A stretch of 24,588 bases of DNA from Zoogloea sp. (GTDB lineage Bacteria > Pseudomonadota > Gammaproteobacteria > Burkholderiales > Rhodocyclaceae), in NCBI GenBank assembly GCA_016720685.1, contig JADKKC010000044.1, positions 5,001 to 29,588 on the forward strand, given 5' to 3'. The notes under the pieces were generated by a model. That model saw only the letters and a list, made by a program, of their open reading frames with translations, ran no database searches and was not told the DNA's origin. The position numbers and the translations under genes are program-made. How positions within the stretch are numbered: position 1 is the first letter of the stretch; each line of letters opens with the position of its first letter. Positions 15,601-23,250 of this stretch are shown in pieces.

Positions 15601-16159
15601 CGTCGCCGCCGAGCACCGCGTCCTGCCGGGCTCCCAGCTCTCGGAGGCAGCAGCCCGCTACCTCTACAAGCTGATGGCCTACAAGGACGAGTACGAAGTG
15701 GCCCGCCTGCACACCGACCCGGCCTTCCTGGCCGAGCTGGACGCGCAGTTCCCCCATGGCTACGAAGTGAAGTACAACCTCGCACCGCCGCTCGTTTCCG
15801 AACGTGACCCGAAAACCGGCCACCTCCAGAAGAAACAGTACGGCGCCTGGATGTTCAAGGCCTTCCAGCGCATCGCCAGGTTCAAGAACCTGCGCGGTGG
15901 CGCCCTGGACATCTTCGGCAAAACCGAAGAGCGTCGCCAGGAACGCGAAGCCGTCGAGGACTACATCAAGCTGCTCGACGAGATCCTCGCCAAGCTGACC
16001 ACGTCCAACCATGCCGCCGCCGTGGCGCTGGCCAGCGTGCCCGACGAAATCCGTGGCTACGGCCACGTGAAGGAGAAGAGCGTTGCTGAGGCGAAGAAAC
16101 TGCAGGAAGCACGCCTGCAAGCCTTCCGTAACCCGCAAGCAGTAAAAATGACGGCCTAA
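12620..16159 (+). CDS. Fused indolepyruvate:ferredoxin oxidoreductase-type 2-oxoacid oxidoreductase
   Basis: TPP- and iron-sulfur-dependent enzyme family that oxidatively decarboxylates aryl-2-oxoacids (indolepyruvate, phenylpyruvate) to the acyl-CoA, reducing ferredoxin. It has 1179 residues, usual for the fused IorA-IorB form. Order: pyrimidine-binding domain; TPP domain with CSGC at 432-435 and GDG at 496-498, followed by the family's conserved Asn-containing stretch; ferredoxin domain with cysteines 633, 636, 639, 645, 666, 672 and 677; the gamma (IorB) domain from about 720 (GIGGTGSV near 727); and a C-terminal DUF6537-like part from about 950. AAGAGGA lies before the ATG. It stands apart from the meta operon by a 249-base gap with a hairpin. 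The actual substrate is unknown: aryl pyruvates by family, though the neighbours produce short 2-oxoacids. Confidence 0.9.
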   Translation: MSSKQNVTTVFNKESGEIHLGGIDALVRLTLDQVRTDERRGLKTGMFVSGYRGSPVGMLDAALIKQQKLLLEHNIKFVDGLNEDLAATAVWGTQMMHTVGKQKFDGVTGMWYGKAPGVDRSGDALKHANYTGIGKNGGVLAVVGDDPSCKSSSLASQSEPMLFHVGMPSLYPGNVQEILDLGLHGYNMSRQAGLWVGMKIVTNVADGTGTANIDPSRLNFVTPDLMFDGKPFTPNMNLGMNVRAEALEMEQSLYTRRLEVAKRYARENKLNNVVFPNPNAWLGIMTAGKTYNDLQQAFLEMGLDADALRHYGIRILKMGMLFPMEPTIVREFAEGLEEIFVIEEKRPFLEMFAKQVLYGRANAPRIVGKFDEEEKELLPHYGEFESDIIVRALLKRLGRKTRIESAENWLKRLDEIHARTKLPTSARTAWYCSGCPHNSSTVAPEGSIVSAGIGCHTMAMWMGRNVVMGTHMGAEGAQWIGMAPFTNTNHIFQNMGDGTYAHSGSLAIRYAASTDVNITFKLLRNSHTSMTGGQAIQGAHPVAAMVSDLLANGVRKVIVTTDDLSMYSGVSLPGHTEVWHRDRLDEAQRELADTPGTTVLLHDQECAAELRRARSRGKAEEPVEVTVINERVCEGCGDCGEKSNCMSVEPVQTEFGRKTRIHQSSCNKDFSCVKGFCPSFLTITPNAAPATDGKKKKKGRIPALERELPVPVNKIDDTIGVGIHVMGIGGTGSVTVVATLANAARLEGKHVIGLDQTGLAQKGGAVISDIKITHVPFQGSNKISDGRTDLYLGFDILNATDPKNLDKCGANRTIAVVSTTQTPTGQMVSKRTNQFPAINGLTAGIDRVTRKEHNVFVDGQAMAEGLFGDAMATNNFMVGVAFQAGTIPLKAESIEQAIKNSGVAVDMSLAAFRWGRMAVVDLAFVEAEIAKHKAAGSVVTLKQAPQLSAAARAIADSVGAQGEVKRLVEVRVPELIAFQDEAYAQRYANVIKRVVAAEHRVLPGSQLSEAAARYLYKLMAYKDEYEVARLHTDPAFLAELDAQFPHGYEVKYNLAPPLVSERDPKTGHLQKKQYGAWMFKAFQRIARFKNLRGGALDIFGKTEERRQEREAVEDYIKLLDEILAKLTTSNHAAAVALASVPDEIRGYGHVKEKSVAEAKKLQEARLQAFRNPQAVKMTA

Positions 16160-16180
16160 GCCAGCACCAGGCCAACACGC

Positions 16181-16216
16181 CGCGGGCCCTGCACCGGAAA
16201 CGGTTCAGGGCCCGCG
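16181..16216 (+). terminator. Terminator-like hairpin after the oxidoreductase gene
   Basis: CGCGGGCCCTG (16181-16191) pairs perfectly with CAGGGCCCGCG (16206-16216). After one mismatch an inner ACCG/CGGT stem closes on a GAAA tetraloop. TTGCGTTG follows, without a clear T-run. Placed 21 bases after the stop codon, it is the likely transcript end. Confidence 0.65.
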
Positions 16217-16326
16217 TTGCGTTGACGGGCACGCTTCCGAAGCGCGCCGGCAAGGCAGGCCCCCGCCGGACTTTTACCTCGTTTCACCGTAAACTCGCCG
16301 CACCCCGTCGTCCCCGAACAAACCCC

Positions 16327-17421
16327 ATGACACAACATCAAGGGTGGCACCGGCTCAAGGCCCGGCTGCTTTCCGAGCTGGCCGAACTCGTCAGGATCAA
16401 CCCCAGCGACCGGCCCTGGCAGATGCCGTTCGCCGCGGCGCTGGCAACCGGCCTGCCGCTCCTGGTGGGGGCGTATTTCGACCACATGGAGTACGGCCTG
16501 ATCTCGTCCCTGGGCGGGCTGACCTTCCTGTACCTGCCCAACACACCGCTTTACCACCGCATGGTGTCGCTGATGGCCTGCGGGTTCGGCATGGCCGCCT
16601 GCTATGCGCTGGGCGTGATCAGCCACTTCTTTCCACCGGCGATGATGCTGGCGCTGAGCTTCGCGGCCATTCTGGTCTCGATGGTGTGCCGGTTTTACAA
16701 CCTGGGGCCACCGGGCAGCCTGTTTTTCATCATGGCCGCATCGATCGGTGCGTATTCCCCCGGCGAGGTACTGGATGTGCCGCTCAAGGTGGGGCTGCTG
16801 ACCATGGGCAGCCTGCTGGCCTGCCTGATCGCGTTTTTCTACAGCGTGTACATCCTGCGCCAGAGGCCTCCCGGCCCGGTGCTGCCGCTGCCACGCCCGA
16901 CTTTCGATTTCGTGGTTTTCGACTCGGTGGTGATCGGCCTCTTCGTGGGCGCGTCCCTGGCCCTGGCCCAGGTGCTGCAGCTGGAAAAAGCCTACTGGGT
17001 TCCGGTGAGCTGCCTGGCCGTGATGCAGGGCATGTCGCTGCGTGCCGCCTGGACCAAGCAACTGCACCGCTTGGCGGGCACCGGCATCGGCCTCCTGGTC
17101 TCGCTGGGCCTGCTGATGCTGCCGCTCAACAACTGGAGCATCTCGGCGGTCATGATCGTGCTGGCCTTCGTGATCGAAACCGCCGTGGTGCGGCACTACG
17201 GCTTTGCCGCGATCTTCATCACGCCCATGACCATCCTGCTGGCCGAAGCCTCCACGCTGGGGCATGGATCCTCAGCCGCGCTGATCGAGGCACGTTTTTA
17301 CGATACTGTTCTTGGCTGCCTGGTCGGCTTTGCCGGCGCGGCCTGCCTGCATAGCCCGCGTTTTCGCGAGCTCGCGGGCAGCCGGCTGCGGCAGCTGATC
17401 CCGGCTCGCCCCGGACGCTGA
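16327..17421 (+). CDS. FUSC-family inner-membrane protein (possible aromatic acid efflux)
   Basis: Membrane protein of the FUSC superfamily (fusaric acid resistance/AaeB-like). It has 364 residues with two groups of hydrophobic helices. The first six or so span about residues 35-175. The second group spans about 195-345 and contains the FUSC_2-like stretch around WVPVSCLAVMQG. It is about half the length of AaeB, so it may work as an oligomer. No membrane-fusion partner gene is adjacent. ATG 16327 is chosen because the frame upstream (TTG 16222) runs into the hairpin region. No clear ribosome site is visible, so the start is less certain. Among aromatic degradation genes, export of toxic aromatic acids is a reasonable but unproved role. 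Confidence 0.75.
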   Translation: MTQHQGWHRLKARLLSELAELVRINPSDRPWQMPFAAALATGLPLLVGAYFDHMEYGLISSLGGLTFLYLPNTPLYHRMVSLMACGFGMAACYALGVISHFFPPAMMLALSFAAILVSMVCRFYNLGPPGSLFFIMAASIGAYSPGEVLDVPLKVGLLTMGSLLACLIAFFYSVYILRQRPPGPVLPLPRPTFDFVVFDSVVIGLFVGASLALAQVLQLEKAYWVPVSCLAVMQGMSLRAAWTKQLHRLAGTGIGLLVSLGLLMLPLNNWSISAVMIVLAFVIETAVVRHYGFAAIFITPMTILLAEASTLGHGSSAALIEARFYDTVLGCLVGFAGAACLHSPRFRELAGSRLRQLIPARPGR

Positions 17422-17448
17422 GCCACACAGACCCACACGGAGCCATCG

Positions 17449-18492
17449 ATGAAGATTTCCGATCTGCTCGGTATCGAGCACCCGCTGATCCAGGCGCCGA
17501 TGGCCGGCGTACAGGGCAGCGCCCTGTGCATTGCCGTTTGCAACGCGGGGGGCCTCGGCTCCCTGCCCGCCGCCATGCTCACGCCGCAAACCCTGCGCAG
17601 CGAACTCGAAGCCATACACCAGCACACCACCCGGCCCTATAACGTCAATTTCTTCTGCCACACCCCGCCCCAAGCCGATCCCGCCCGGGAAGCTGCCTGG
17701 CGCCAGGCGCTGCACCCCTACTATCAGGCGCTCAAGCTTGATCCGCCGGGCATGGCCTCGGCAGCGGCACGTGCGCCGTTCAGCAGTGCCGCGGCCGACA
17801 TCCTTGAAGAATTCAGGCCGCCCGTGCTCAGCTTTCACTTCGGGCTGCCCTCAAACGAGCTCATGCAGCGGGCCAAAGGCTGGGGCGCAAAAATCCTCTC
17901 GTCGGCCACCACGGTAGACGAAGCGATCTGGCTGGAAGATCACGGTGTCGACGCCATCATCGCCCAGGGGCTGGAGGCCGGCGGCCACCGGGGCATGTTC
18001 CTGACCGACGAGCTGACGACGCAGATGGGCAGCATCGCCCTTGTGCCGCAAATTGTCCGCCGGGTAAAAGTGCCGGTCATTGCGGCCGGCGGCATTGCCG
18101 ACGCACACGGCGTTGCCGCGGCAATGGCGCTCGGGGCCGCCGGTGTCCAGGCGGGCACGGCCTACCTGCTGGCCTTGGAGGCCACCACCAGCGCCGTCCA
18201 TCGCGCCGCGCTGAAAAGCCGGGCCGCCGCGCATACCGCGCTGACCAATCTGTTCACCGGCCGGCCGGCCCGCGGCATCGTCAATCGGATCATTCGCGAA
18301 CTGGGGCCCATGTCAGACAAGGCGCCGGAATTTCCGCTGGCGACAGCGGCAATCACGCCGCTGCGCACCCAGGCCGAAGCCATGGGCTCGGACGAATTCT
18401 CGCCCCTGTGGGCGGGGCAGAATGCCAGCGCCTGCCAGGAAGCCAGCGCCGCAGACATCACCCAGGCCCTGGCCGCGGGATTCCGGGCCTGA
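17449..18492 (+). CDS. Nitronate monooxygenase-like FMN oxidoreductase
   Basis: TIM-barrel flavoprotein of the class I nitronate monooxygenase/2-nitropropane dioxygenase family. It has 347 residues. Typical motifs: IQAPMAGVQG at 14-23, the AQGLEAGGHRG segment with the conserved active-site His, and the FMN phosphate-binding AAGGIAD and GAAGVQAGTAYL. CGGAG lies six bases before the ATG. It follows the FUSC gene by 27 bases and is probably co-transcribed. Members of this family detoxify nitronates such as propionate 3-nitronate, but many have no known substrate. A link with the aromatic pathways is not shown by the sequence. Confidence 0.88.
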   Translation: MKISDLLGIEHPLIQAPMAGVQGSALCIAVCNAGGLGSLPAAMLTPQTLRSELEAIHQHTTRPYNVNFFCHTPPQADPAREAAWRQALHPYYQALKLDPPGMASAAARAPFSSAAADILEEFRPPVLSFHFGLPSNELMQRAKGWGAKILSSATTVDEAIWLEDHGVDAIIAQGLEAGGHRGMFLTDELTTQMGSIALVPQIVRRVKVPVIAAGGIADAHGVAAAMALGAAGVQAGTAYLLALEATTSAVHRAALKSRAAAHTALTNLFTGRPARGIVNRIIRELGPMSDKAPEFPLATAAITPLRTQAEAMGSDEFSPLWAGQNASACQEASAADITQALAAGFRA

Positions 18493-18613
18493 GGCCAGGG
18501 CCGCCGGAGGCGCCCCGGCCGGCGGACGACCGCGGCCTCCACCTCCGCCACTGTTTCGAACCAGCGTCGCCGATCACTGGCAGTAAGTCGGCCTCTCAAC
18601 CGTCTGTGCAGGC

Positions 18614-18642
18614 AAGCGAAGCCCCGACATTGCGGGTCGCTT
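18614..18642. terminator. Possible bidirectional terminator between convergent genes
   Basis: AAGCGA (18614-18619) pairs with TCGCTT (18637-18642), and an inner CCCG/CGGG pair (18623-18626, 18633-18636) extends it with a 3-base bulge. It lies between the rightward nitronate monooxygenase-like gene and the leftward DUF3079 gene. A second GC-rich dyad, CCGCCGG/CCGGCGG (18501-18525), is nearer the first gene. No good T-runs. Confidence 0.35.
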
Positions 18643-18658
18643 TACACTCCCGGCGCGG

Positions 18659-18859
18659 CTACTCCGGCTTGCCGGGCTCGGGCTCCAGATCGAGGCCCCA
18701 GTCACCGAAGGTGTACCAGTCCTCGCCGATCATCTCGGCCGGATGCAGGGTGCGCCCCGAACCGTTGCCGCAGGCCAGCGCATCCGCCGCGCAATATTTG
18801 TCGCAGCCCCAGCAGATGCGCTCGGGGTGCGGCGGGTTGAGGGGAAACTTCTTGGCCAT
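18659..18859 (-). CDS. DUF3079 small cysteine-rich protein
   Basis: Small protein of 66 residues beginning MAKKFPLNPPHPERICWGC. It matches the DUF3079 family as I recall it, with the conserved CWGCDKYC and LACGNG segments. Its four cysteines (two CxxC-like pairs around CWGC, KYC and LAC) suggest a metal site, but no function is known. I start it at ATG 18859, where the conserved family sequence begins; the frame is open further upstream to 18922 but crosses an inverted repeat. No clear ribosome site is visible. It lies about 100 bases downstream of the thioesterase gene on the same strand and probably has its own promoter. Confidence 0.82.
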   Translation of the reverse strand: MAKKFPLNPPHPERICWGCDKYCAADALACGNGSGRTLHPAEMIGEDWYTFGDWGLDLEPEPGKPE

Positions 18860-18872
18860 TTGGGGCAATCCA

Positions 18873-18896
18873 CTGCAGTCACAGGTCTGACTGCAG
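18873..18896. promoter_or_regulatory. Inverted repeat upstream of the DUF3079 gene
   Basis: CTGCAGTC (18873-18880) and GACTGCAG (18889-18896) are perfect 8-bp arms with an 8-base spacer. An overlapping dyad GTCTG-ACTG-CAGAC (18885-18898) gives an alternative pairing. The element lies 14-37 bases upstream of the predicted start codon, a suitable position for an operator or a 5' leader structure. Confidence 0.4.
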
Positions 18897-18963
18897 ACTA
18901 CCCGACGCCCCGGCAGGCGCATTGACCACCATCAAGCCCGCCATTGCGTGCCCGGCAAGCGGC

Positions 18964-19410
18964 TTACCCGCACATTTCCCGGTACTCCGCCGGAATCTCC
19001 ACCGCCCGGATGCGCAGCGGATCAGCCGCATCGCGCTTGGCAAAGACGCGAATATCGCGCCCCTCGGCGATCAGGGTTTCGCCACGCCGGGCCACGTGGC
19101 GCATGACGAAGCTTTTGGTGTTCCACTGCTCGACCCAGGTTTCGATCTCGAGATCCTCGCCGTAGGTGGCGGGGTTGCGAAAGCTGGCCTGGGCATCCAC
19201 CAGCGGCGTGCCGATGATGCCGGACGCCCGCTCGGTGTCGCGCCAGCTGGGCACGCCGCAGGCGCTGAAAAACTCCCGGCTCGACGTGTCGAACCAGCGG
19301 AAGTAGTTCGAGAAATGCACGATCTGCGCCGGATCGCAATCGACGAAAGCGATCCGGTAGCGCATCACATGACTGCGGCGGACGCCGCCTTCAAGCGCGG
19401 CGCCATCCAT
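18964..19410 (-). CDS. 4-hydroxybenzoyl-CoA thioesterase-like hotdog thioesterase
   Basis: Hydrolyses an aroyl-CoA, probably 4-hydroxybenzoyl-CoA, to the free acid and CoA. Similarity to the Pseudomonas CBS3 enzyme, as I recall it, runs over the whole protein: the catalytic-Asp segment VDCDPAQIV, then NYFRWFD, CGVPSWR, GIIGTPLV, TKSFVMRH, DIRVFAK and RAVEIPAEY. The usual DPAGIV is DPAQIV here. ATG 19410 lies one base after the CoA-transferase stop (TGACATG), implying coupled translation. GTG 19422 and ATG 19365 are other possible starts. It is the last gene of the leftward row, where it would release free benzoate or 4-hydroxybenzoate from the thiolase product. Confidence 0.88.
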   Translation of the reverse strand: MDGAALEGGVRRSHVMRYRIAFVDCDPAQIVHFSNYFRWFDTSSREFFSACGVPSWRDTERASGIIGTPLVDAQASFRNPATYGEDLEIETWVEQWNTKSFVMRHVARRGETLIAEGRDIRVFAKRDAADPLRIRAVEIPAEYREMCG

Positions 19411-19411
19411 G

Positions 19412-20974
19412 TCAGCGCGCACCCATCAGCGTGGCCAGCTGGCCCCACTCGGGCTGAAACAAGCCGCCTTCCATCAACTGCACGTCGCGCATCAGCGGCG
19501 GGAAAGCCATGTGGGCCACGATGTCACGCTCGATGTCGATGCCCGGCGCCACTTCCAGCAGCTCGATGCCTTCGGCGGTCAGCCGGAACACCGCCCGCTC
19601 GGTCACGTAGAGCACGGCCTGGCCGATACTGGCCGCGTAGTGGCCGCTGAAGGTGATCTGCTCGACGTGCTCGAGGAACTTGCGGCTCTTGCCTTCCTTG
19701 ACGATCTTGAGGCGGCCGCCATCGACGGCGATTTCCAGCCCGCCAGCGGTGAAGGTTCCGCAAAAAACCACCTTCTTGGCGTTCTGGGTGATGTTGATGA
19801 AGCCGCCGCAGCCCACCGGGCGCCCGCTGAACTTGCTCACGTTGACGTTGCCGTGGCCGTCGGTCTGGGCCAGGCCCAGGAAGGCCACGTCGATGCCGCC
19901 GCCGTCGTAGAAATCGAACTGGGCCGGCTGCTCGATCACCGCTTCGGCGTTCGAGGCGTGGCCAAAATCGAGGCCCGCGGCCGGCACGCCGCCAATGGGG
20001 CCGGTTTCCAGCGTCAGCGCCATCAGGTGCTCGATCTTCTCCTCGGCGGCGATCGACGCAAGGCCTTCCGGCATGCCGATTCCCAGGTTCACCACCGCGC
20101 CGGACTTGAGTTCCATCGCGGCCCGGCGGGCGATGATCTTGCGCTCGTCGAGAGGCAGCGCCTGCATGGCGCGGGTCGGCACCTTGATGTCGCCGGCGTA
20201 GACCGGGTTGAAATAGGTGCCCATCGTTTGCAGATGGTTTTCCGGGCAGCCGATCAGCAGGTAATCCACGAGGATGCCGGGGATCTTCACGTCCTTGGGG
20301 TGCAGCGTGCCGTTCTTGACGATGTGTTCAACCTGCACGATCACGATGCCGCCGCTGGCCCGCGCCGCCTGGGCGATGGACAGCGATTCCAGCAGCACGC
20401 CTTCGCGGGCCATCGACACGTTGCCGTTTTCGTCGGCGAACGAACCGCGCAGCAGCGCCACATCCACCTTGGGGTTGCGGAAATACAGCCACTCCTCGCC
20501 GTCCAGGTGCACCACCTCGACCAGATCCTCGGTGGCCGCGGGATTCACCTTGGCGCCTTCGATGCGCGGATCGACAAAGGTTTCCAGGCCCACCTTGGTC
20601 ATGAAGCCCGGACGCCGGCCGGCGATCTGCTTGGGCAGTTGCACCAGCACGCCCTGGGGCAGGTTGTAGGCCTCGATCTTGTTTTCCATGATCAGGCGCA
20701 TCAGCTCCGGCCCGCCAACGCCGAAGTGGCCGCCGACGATGCGCTTGAGCAGGCCTTCACGGGCAAAGTGATGCACGCCGCGATCCTTGCCGTTGCCCAC
20801 GCCGGTGGCGTGATACAGCGTGAGATCCCGCGGGTGGCCGGTGGCCTCGAAGGATTCGCGGATCGCCAGCACCGCCTCTTCGGCAAAGCCGGCAAGGCCC
20901 ATGCCGGTGCAATAAACCGTGGCGCCGTTCTTGACCAGGTGGCCCACGTCGCCTGCTTTGATGACTCTTGGCAT
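19412..20974 (-). CDS. Fused type I acyl-CoA:acetate CoA-transferase (YdiF/Pct-like)
   Basis: Moves CoA between an acyl-CoA donor and a carboxylic acid. It has 520 residues with both halves (alpha and beta) of a class I CoA-transferase in one chain. The alpha half includes the glycine-rich CTGMGLAGFAEEA and HFGVGGPEL; the beta half includes NLGIGMPEGLA near 296-306. The probable catalytic glutamate is E323 in TLETGPIGG, aligning with E333 of YdiF. It lies 15 bases from the SDR gene and one base from the thioesterase start, so it is one operon. In context it could activate the phenylpropanoid acid using acetyl-CoA, or return CoA from the aroyl-CoA product. The substrate is not known. Confidence 0.9.
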   Translation of the reverse strand: MPRVIKAGDVGHLVKNGATVYCTGMGLAGFAEEAVLAIRESFEATGHPRDLTLYHATGVGNGKDRGVHHFAREGLLKRIVGGHFGVGGPELMRLIMENKIEAYNLPQGVLVQLPKQIAGRRPGFMTKVGLETFVDPRIEGAKVNPAATEDLVEVVHLDGEEWLYFRNPKVDVALLRGSFADENGNVSMAREGVLLESLSIAQAARASGGIVIVQVEHIVKNGTLHPKDVKIPGILVDYLLIGCPENHLQTMGTYFNPVYAGDIKVPTRAMQALPLDERKIIARRAAMELKSGAVVNLGIGMPEGLASIAAEEKIEHLMALTLETGPIGGVPAAGLDFGHASNAEAVIEQPAQFDFYDGGGIDVAFLGLAQTDGHGNVNVSKFSGRPVGCGGFINITQNAKKVVFCGTFTAGGLEIAVDGGRLKIVKEGKSRKFLEHVEQITFSGHYAASIGQAVLYVTERAVFRLTAEGIELLEVAPGIDIERDIVAHMAFPPLMRDVQLMEGGLFQPEWGQLATLMGAR

Positions 20975-20989
20975 CGTCGTCGGCTCCGC

Positions 20990-21757
<768 letters not shown>

Positions 21758-21842
21758 TTTCTGTCTCCTTCTGATGGCCGGCTCGAGGCCGGCCCGGTCG
21801 CTGTTTGTTCTGGGCGAATGAATTCTGTGGAAATGCCGGCGC

Positions 21843-21942
21843 CATGTTGGCCATGTAGGTCGGGTTAGCCCGCAGGGCGTAACCCGACACCAACATGAAC
21901 ATCGATGGCCACGTACGATGTCGGGTTACTAACCCGACCTAC
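21843..21942. repeat. BIME-like pair of inverted palindromic repeats (REP type)
   Basis: Unit 1 (21855-21889) is a palindromic element in which GTCGGGTTA and TAACCCGAC flank a GC-rich centre. Unit 2 (21919-21942) is GTCGGGTTA-C-TAACCCGAC (21920-21938) plus CTAC. GTAGGTCGGGTTA at 21855-21867 is a perfect 13-bp complement of 21930-21942, so the units are in opposite orientation. CATGTTGG (21843-21850) and CCAACATG (21890-21897) frame unit 1. Such GTAGGTCGGGTTA...TAACCCGAC elements are repeated in many proteobacterial genomes and are linked with REP-associated TnpA-like transposases. This pair lies in the 238-base gap between the SDR and thiolase genes. Confidence 0.85.
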
Positions 21943-21995
21943 CCAAGCTCCACGGGTAACGGTTACATCGCCAATGAATTCGCCCCTACGATGTC

Positions 21996-23246
21996 TCAGG
22001 CACGCTCGACGAGGATCGCCATGCCCTGGCCGCCGCCGACGCAGGCCGACGCGATGCCGAACTGCTGATCGTCCAGCGAGAGCTGGCGCGACACGGTGTG
22101 GGTCAGGCGCATGCCGGACGCACCCAGCGGGTGGCCGATGGCGATGGCGCCGCCGCGGGTGTTGGCGCGCTCACGGTCGAGGCCGAGTTCGCGTTCGCAG
22201 CCGAGGTACTGGGCGCCAAAGGCTTCGTTGATCTCGACGCGCCCCACATCGGCCACGCTCAGGCCGGCCTTGGCCAGCAACGCGCGGATCGCCGGCGCCG
22301 GGCCCATGCCCATGATCTCGGGCGGCACACCGGCCGAGGCCCCGCCAACGATTCGGGCCAACGGCTTGAGGCCGTGGGCGCGCACGTACTCGCCGGATGC
22401 CACCAGCACCGCAGCGCCGCCATCGACGATGGCCGAGCTGTTGCCGCCGGTCTGCACGCCCTTGAAGGCGGGCTTGAGCTTTTGCAGGGTTTCGAGGCTG
22501 GTCGGCTTGACGTGCTCGTCGCGCCCGAAAGACTGCTGCCGATCGGCAAGCCGGAGAAAGCGGCTCTGGTAGCCCTCGAGGGCAAACTCGGCGCTGCTCA
22601 CCGCCGCCACTTCGTCGTCGAAGTAGCCGCCATCCCACGCGGCGTTGGCGCGGGCAAAGCTCTGGGCGGCGTAGGCATCCACGTCTTCGCGGGTGATGCC
22701 GTACTTCAATGCAACGTTTTCGGCGGTGTTGCCCATGCCCTGGCGGGTGGCCGGGTCGGTGAAGGCTTCCCACAAGAAGTCGCGAAACTCGACCTGCCCC
22801 ATGCGAAAGCCCGCGCGGTGCGTGTAGGCCGCCACCGGGTTGCGCGACATGGATTCGGCGCCCACCGCCAGCACCACCTGGGCGCTGCCCAGGGCGATCT
22901 GGTTGGCCGCCTGCAAAATCGTCTCGAAGCCGGTGCCGCAGATGCGCGTGGCCAGCATGGCCGGGGCCGTTGCCGGCACGCCGGAATACAGGCCGATGTG
23001 ACGCGGCAGGTAGTAGGCGTCGAAACCGGCCTGGGCCATGTTGCCGGCCACCACCGACTGCACCTCGGAGGCCGGAATGCCGCTGCGCTCAAACAGCGCG
23101 CGGGCGGCAAAGATGCCCATGTCGATCGGGTTTACATCGCGCAGCACACCGTTGTAGTCGGCAAACGGGGTGCGGGCGCCGGCCACCAGGTAGACGTCGT
23201 CGTAGCGGGTAACCAGTGCGCTTTTGGTGAATTCTTCGTAAGCCAT
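21996..23246 (-). CDS. Thiolase (acyl-CoA acetyltransferase family)
   Basis: Cleaves a 3-oxoacyl-CoA with CoA to give acetyl-CoA and the shortened acyl-CoA, here probably an aroyl-CoA. It has 416 residues of the thiolase II family. The acyl-accepting C103 lies in RICGTGFE; H372 (AIGHPLGASG) and C402 (ACVGGGQG) complete the active site. The NEAFGAQYL segment replaces the NEAFA of common biosynthetic thiolases. The ATG lies four bases after the crotonase stop. A 238-base gap with a BIME element separates it from the SDR gene downstream. Classical fatty-acid or PHB thiolase function is possible, but context favours a side-chain degrading role. Confidence 0.92.
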   Translation of the reverse strand: MAYEEFTKSALVTRYDDVYLVAGARTPFADYNGVLRDVNPIDMGIFAARALFERSGIPASEVQSVVAGNMAQAGFDAYYLPRHIGLYSGVPATAPAMLATRICGTGFETILQAANQIALGSAQVVLAVGAESMSRNPVAAYTHRAGFRMGQVEFRDFLWEAFTDPATRQGMGNTAENVALKYGITREDVDAYAAQSFARANAAWDGGYFDDEVAAVSSAEFALEGYQSRFLRLADRQQSFGRDEHVKPTSLETLQKLKPAFKGVQTGGNSSAIVDGGAAVLVASGEYVRAHGLKPLARIVGGASAGVPPEIMGMGPAPAIRALLAKAGLSVADVGRVEINEAFGAQYLGCERELGLDRERANTRGGAIAIGHPLGASGMRLTHTVSRQLSLDDQQFGIASACVGGGQGMAILVERA

Positions 23247-23250
23247 GTTC

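Noticed and set aside
12626..16138. An open frame of 1170 codons on the minus strand opposite the fused oxidoreductase
   Set aside because: It mirrors almost exactly the well-supported sense gene, has low-complexity His/Val/Ala/Gly-rich translation and no known motif. It is an effect of high-GC codon use; similar antisense frames oppose benA, benC, benK, xylG and the CoA-transferase.
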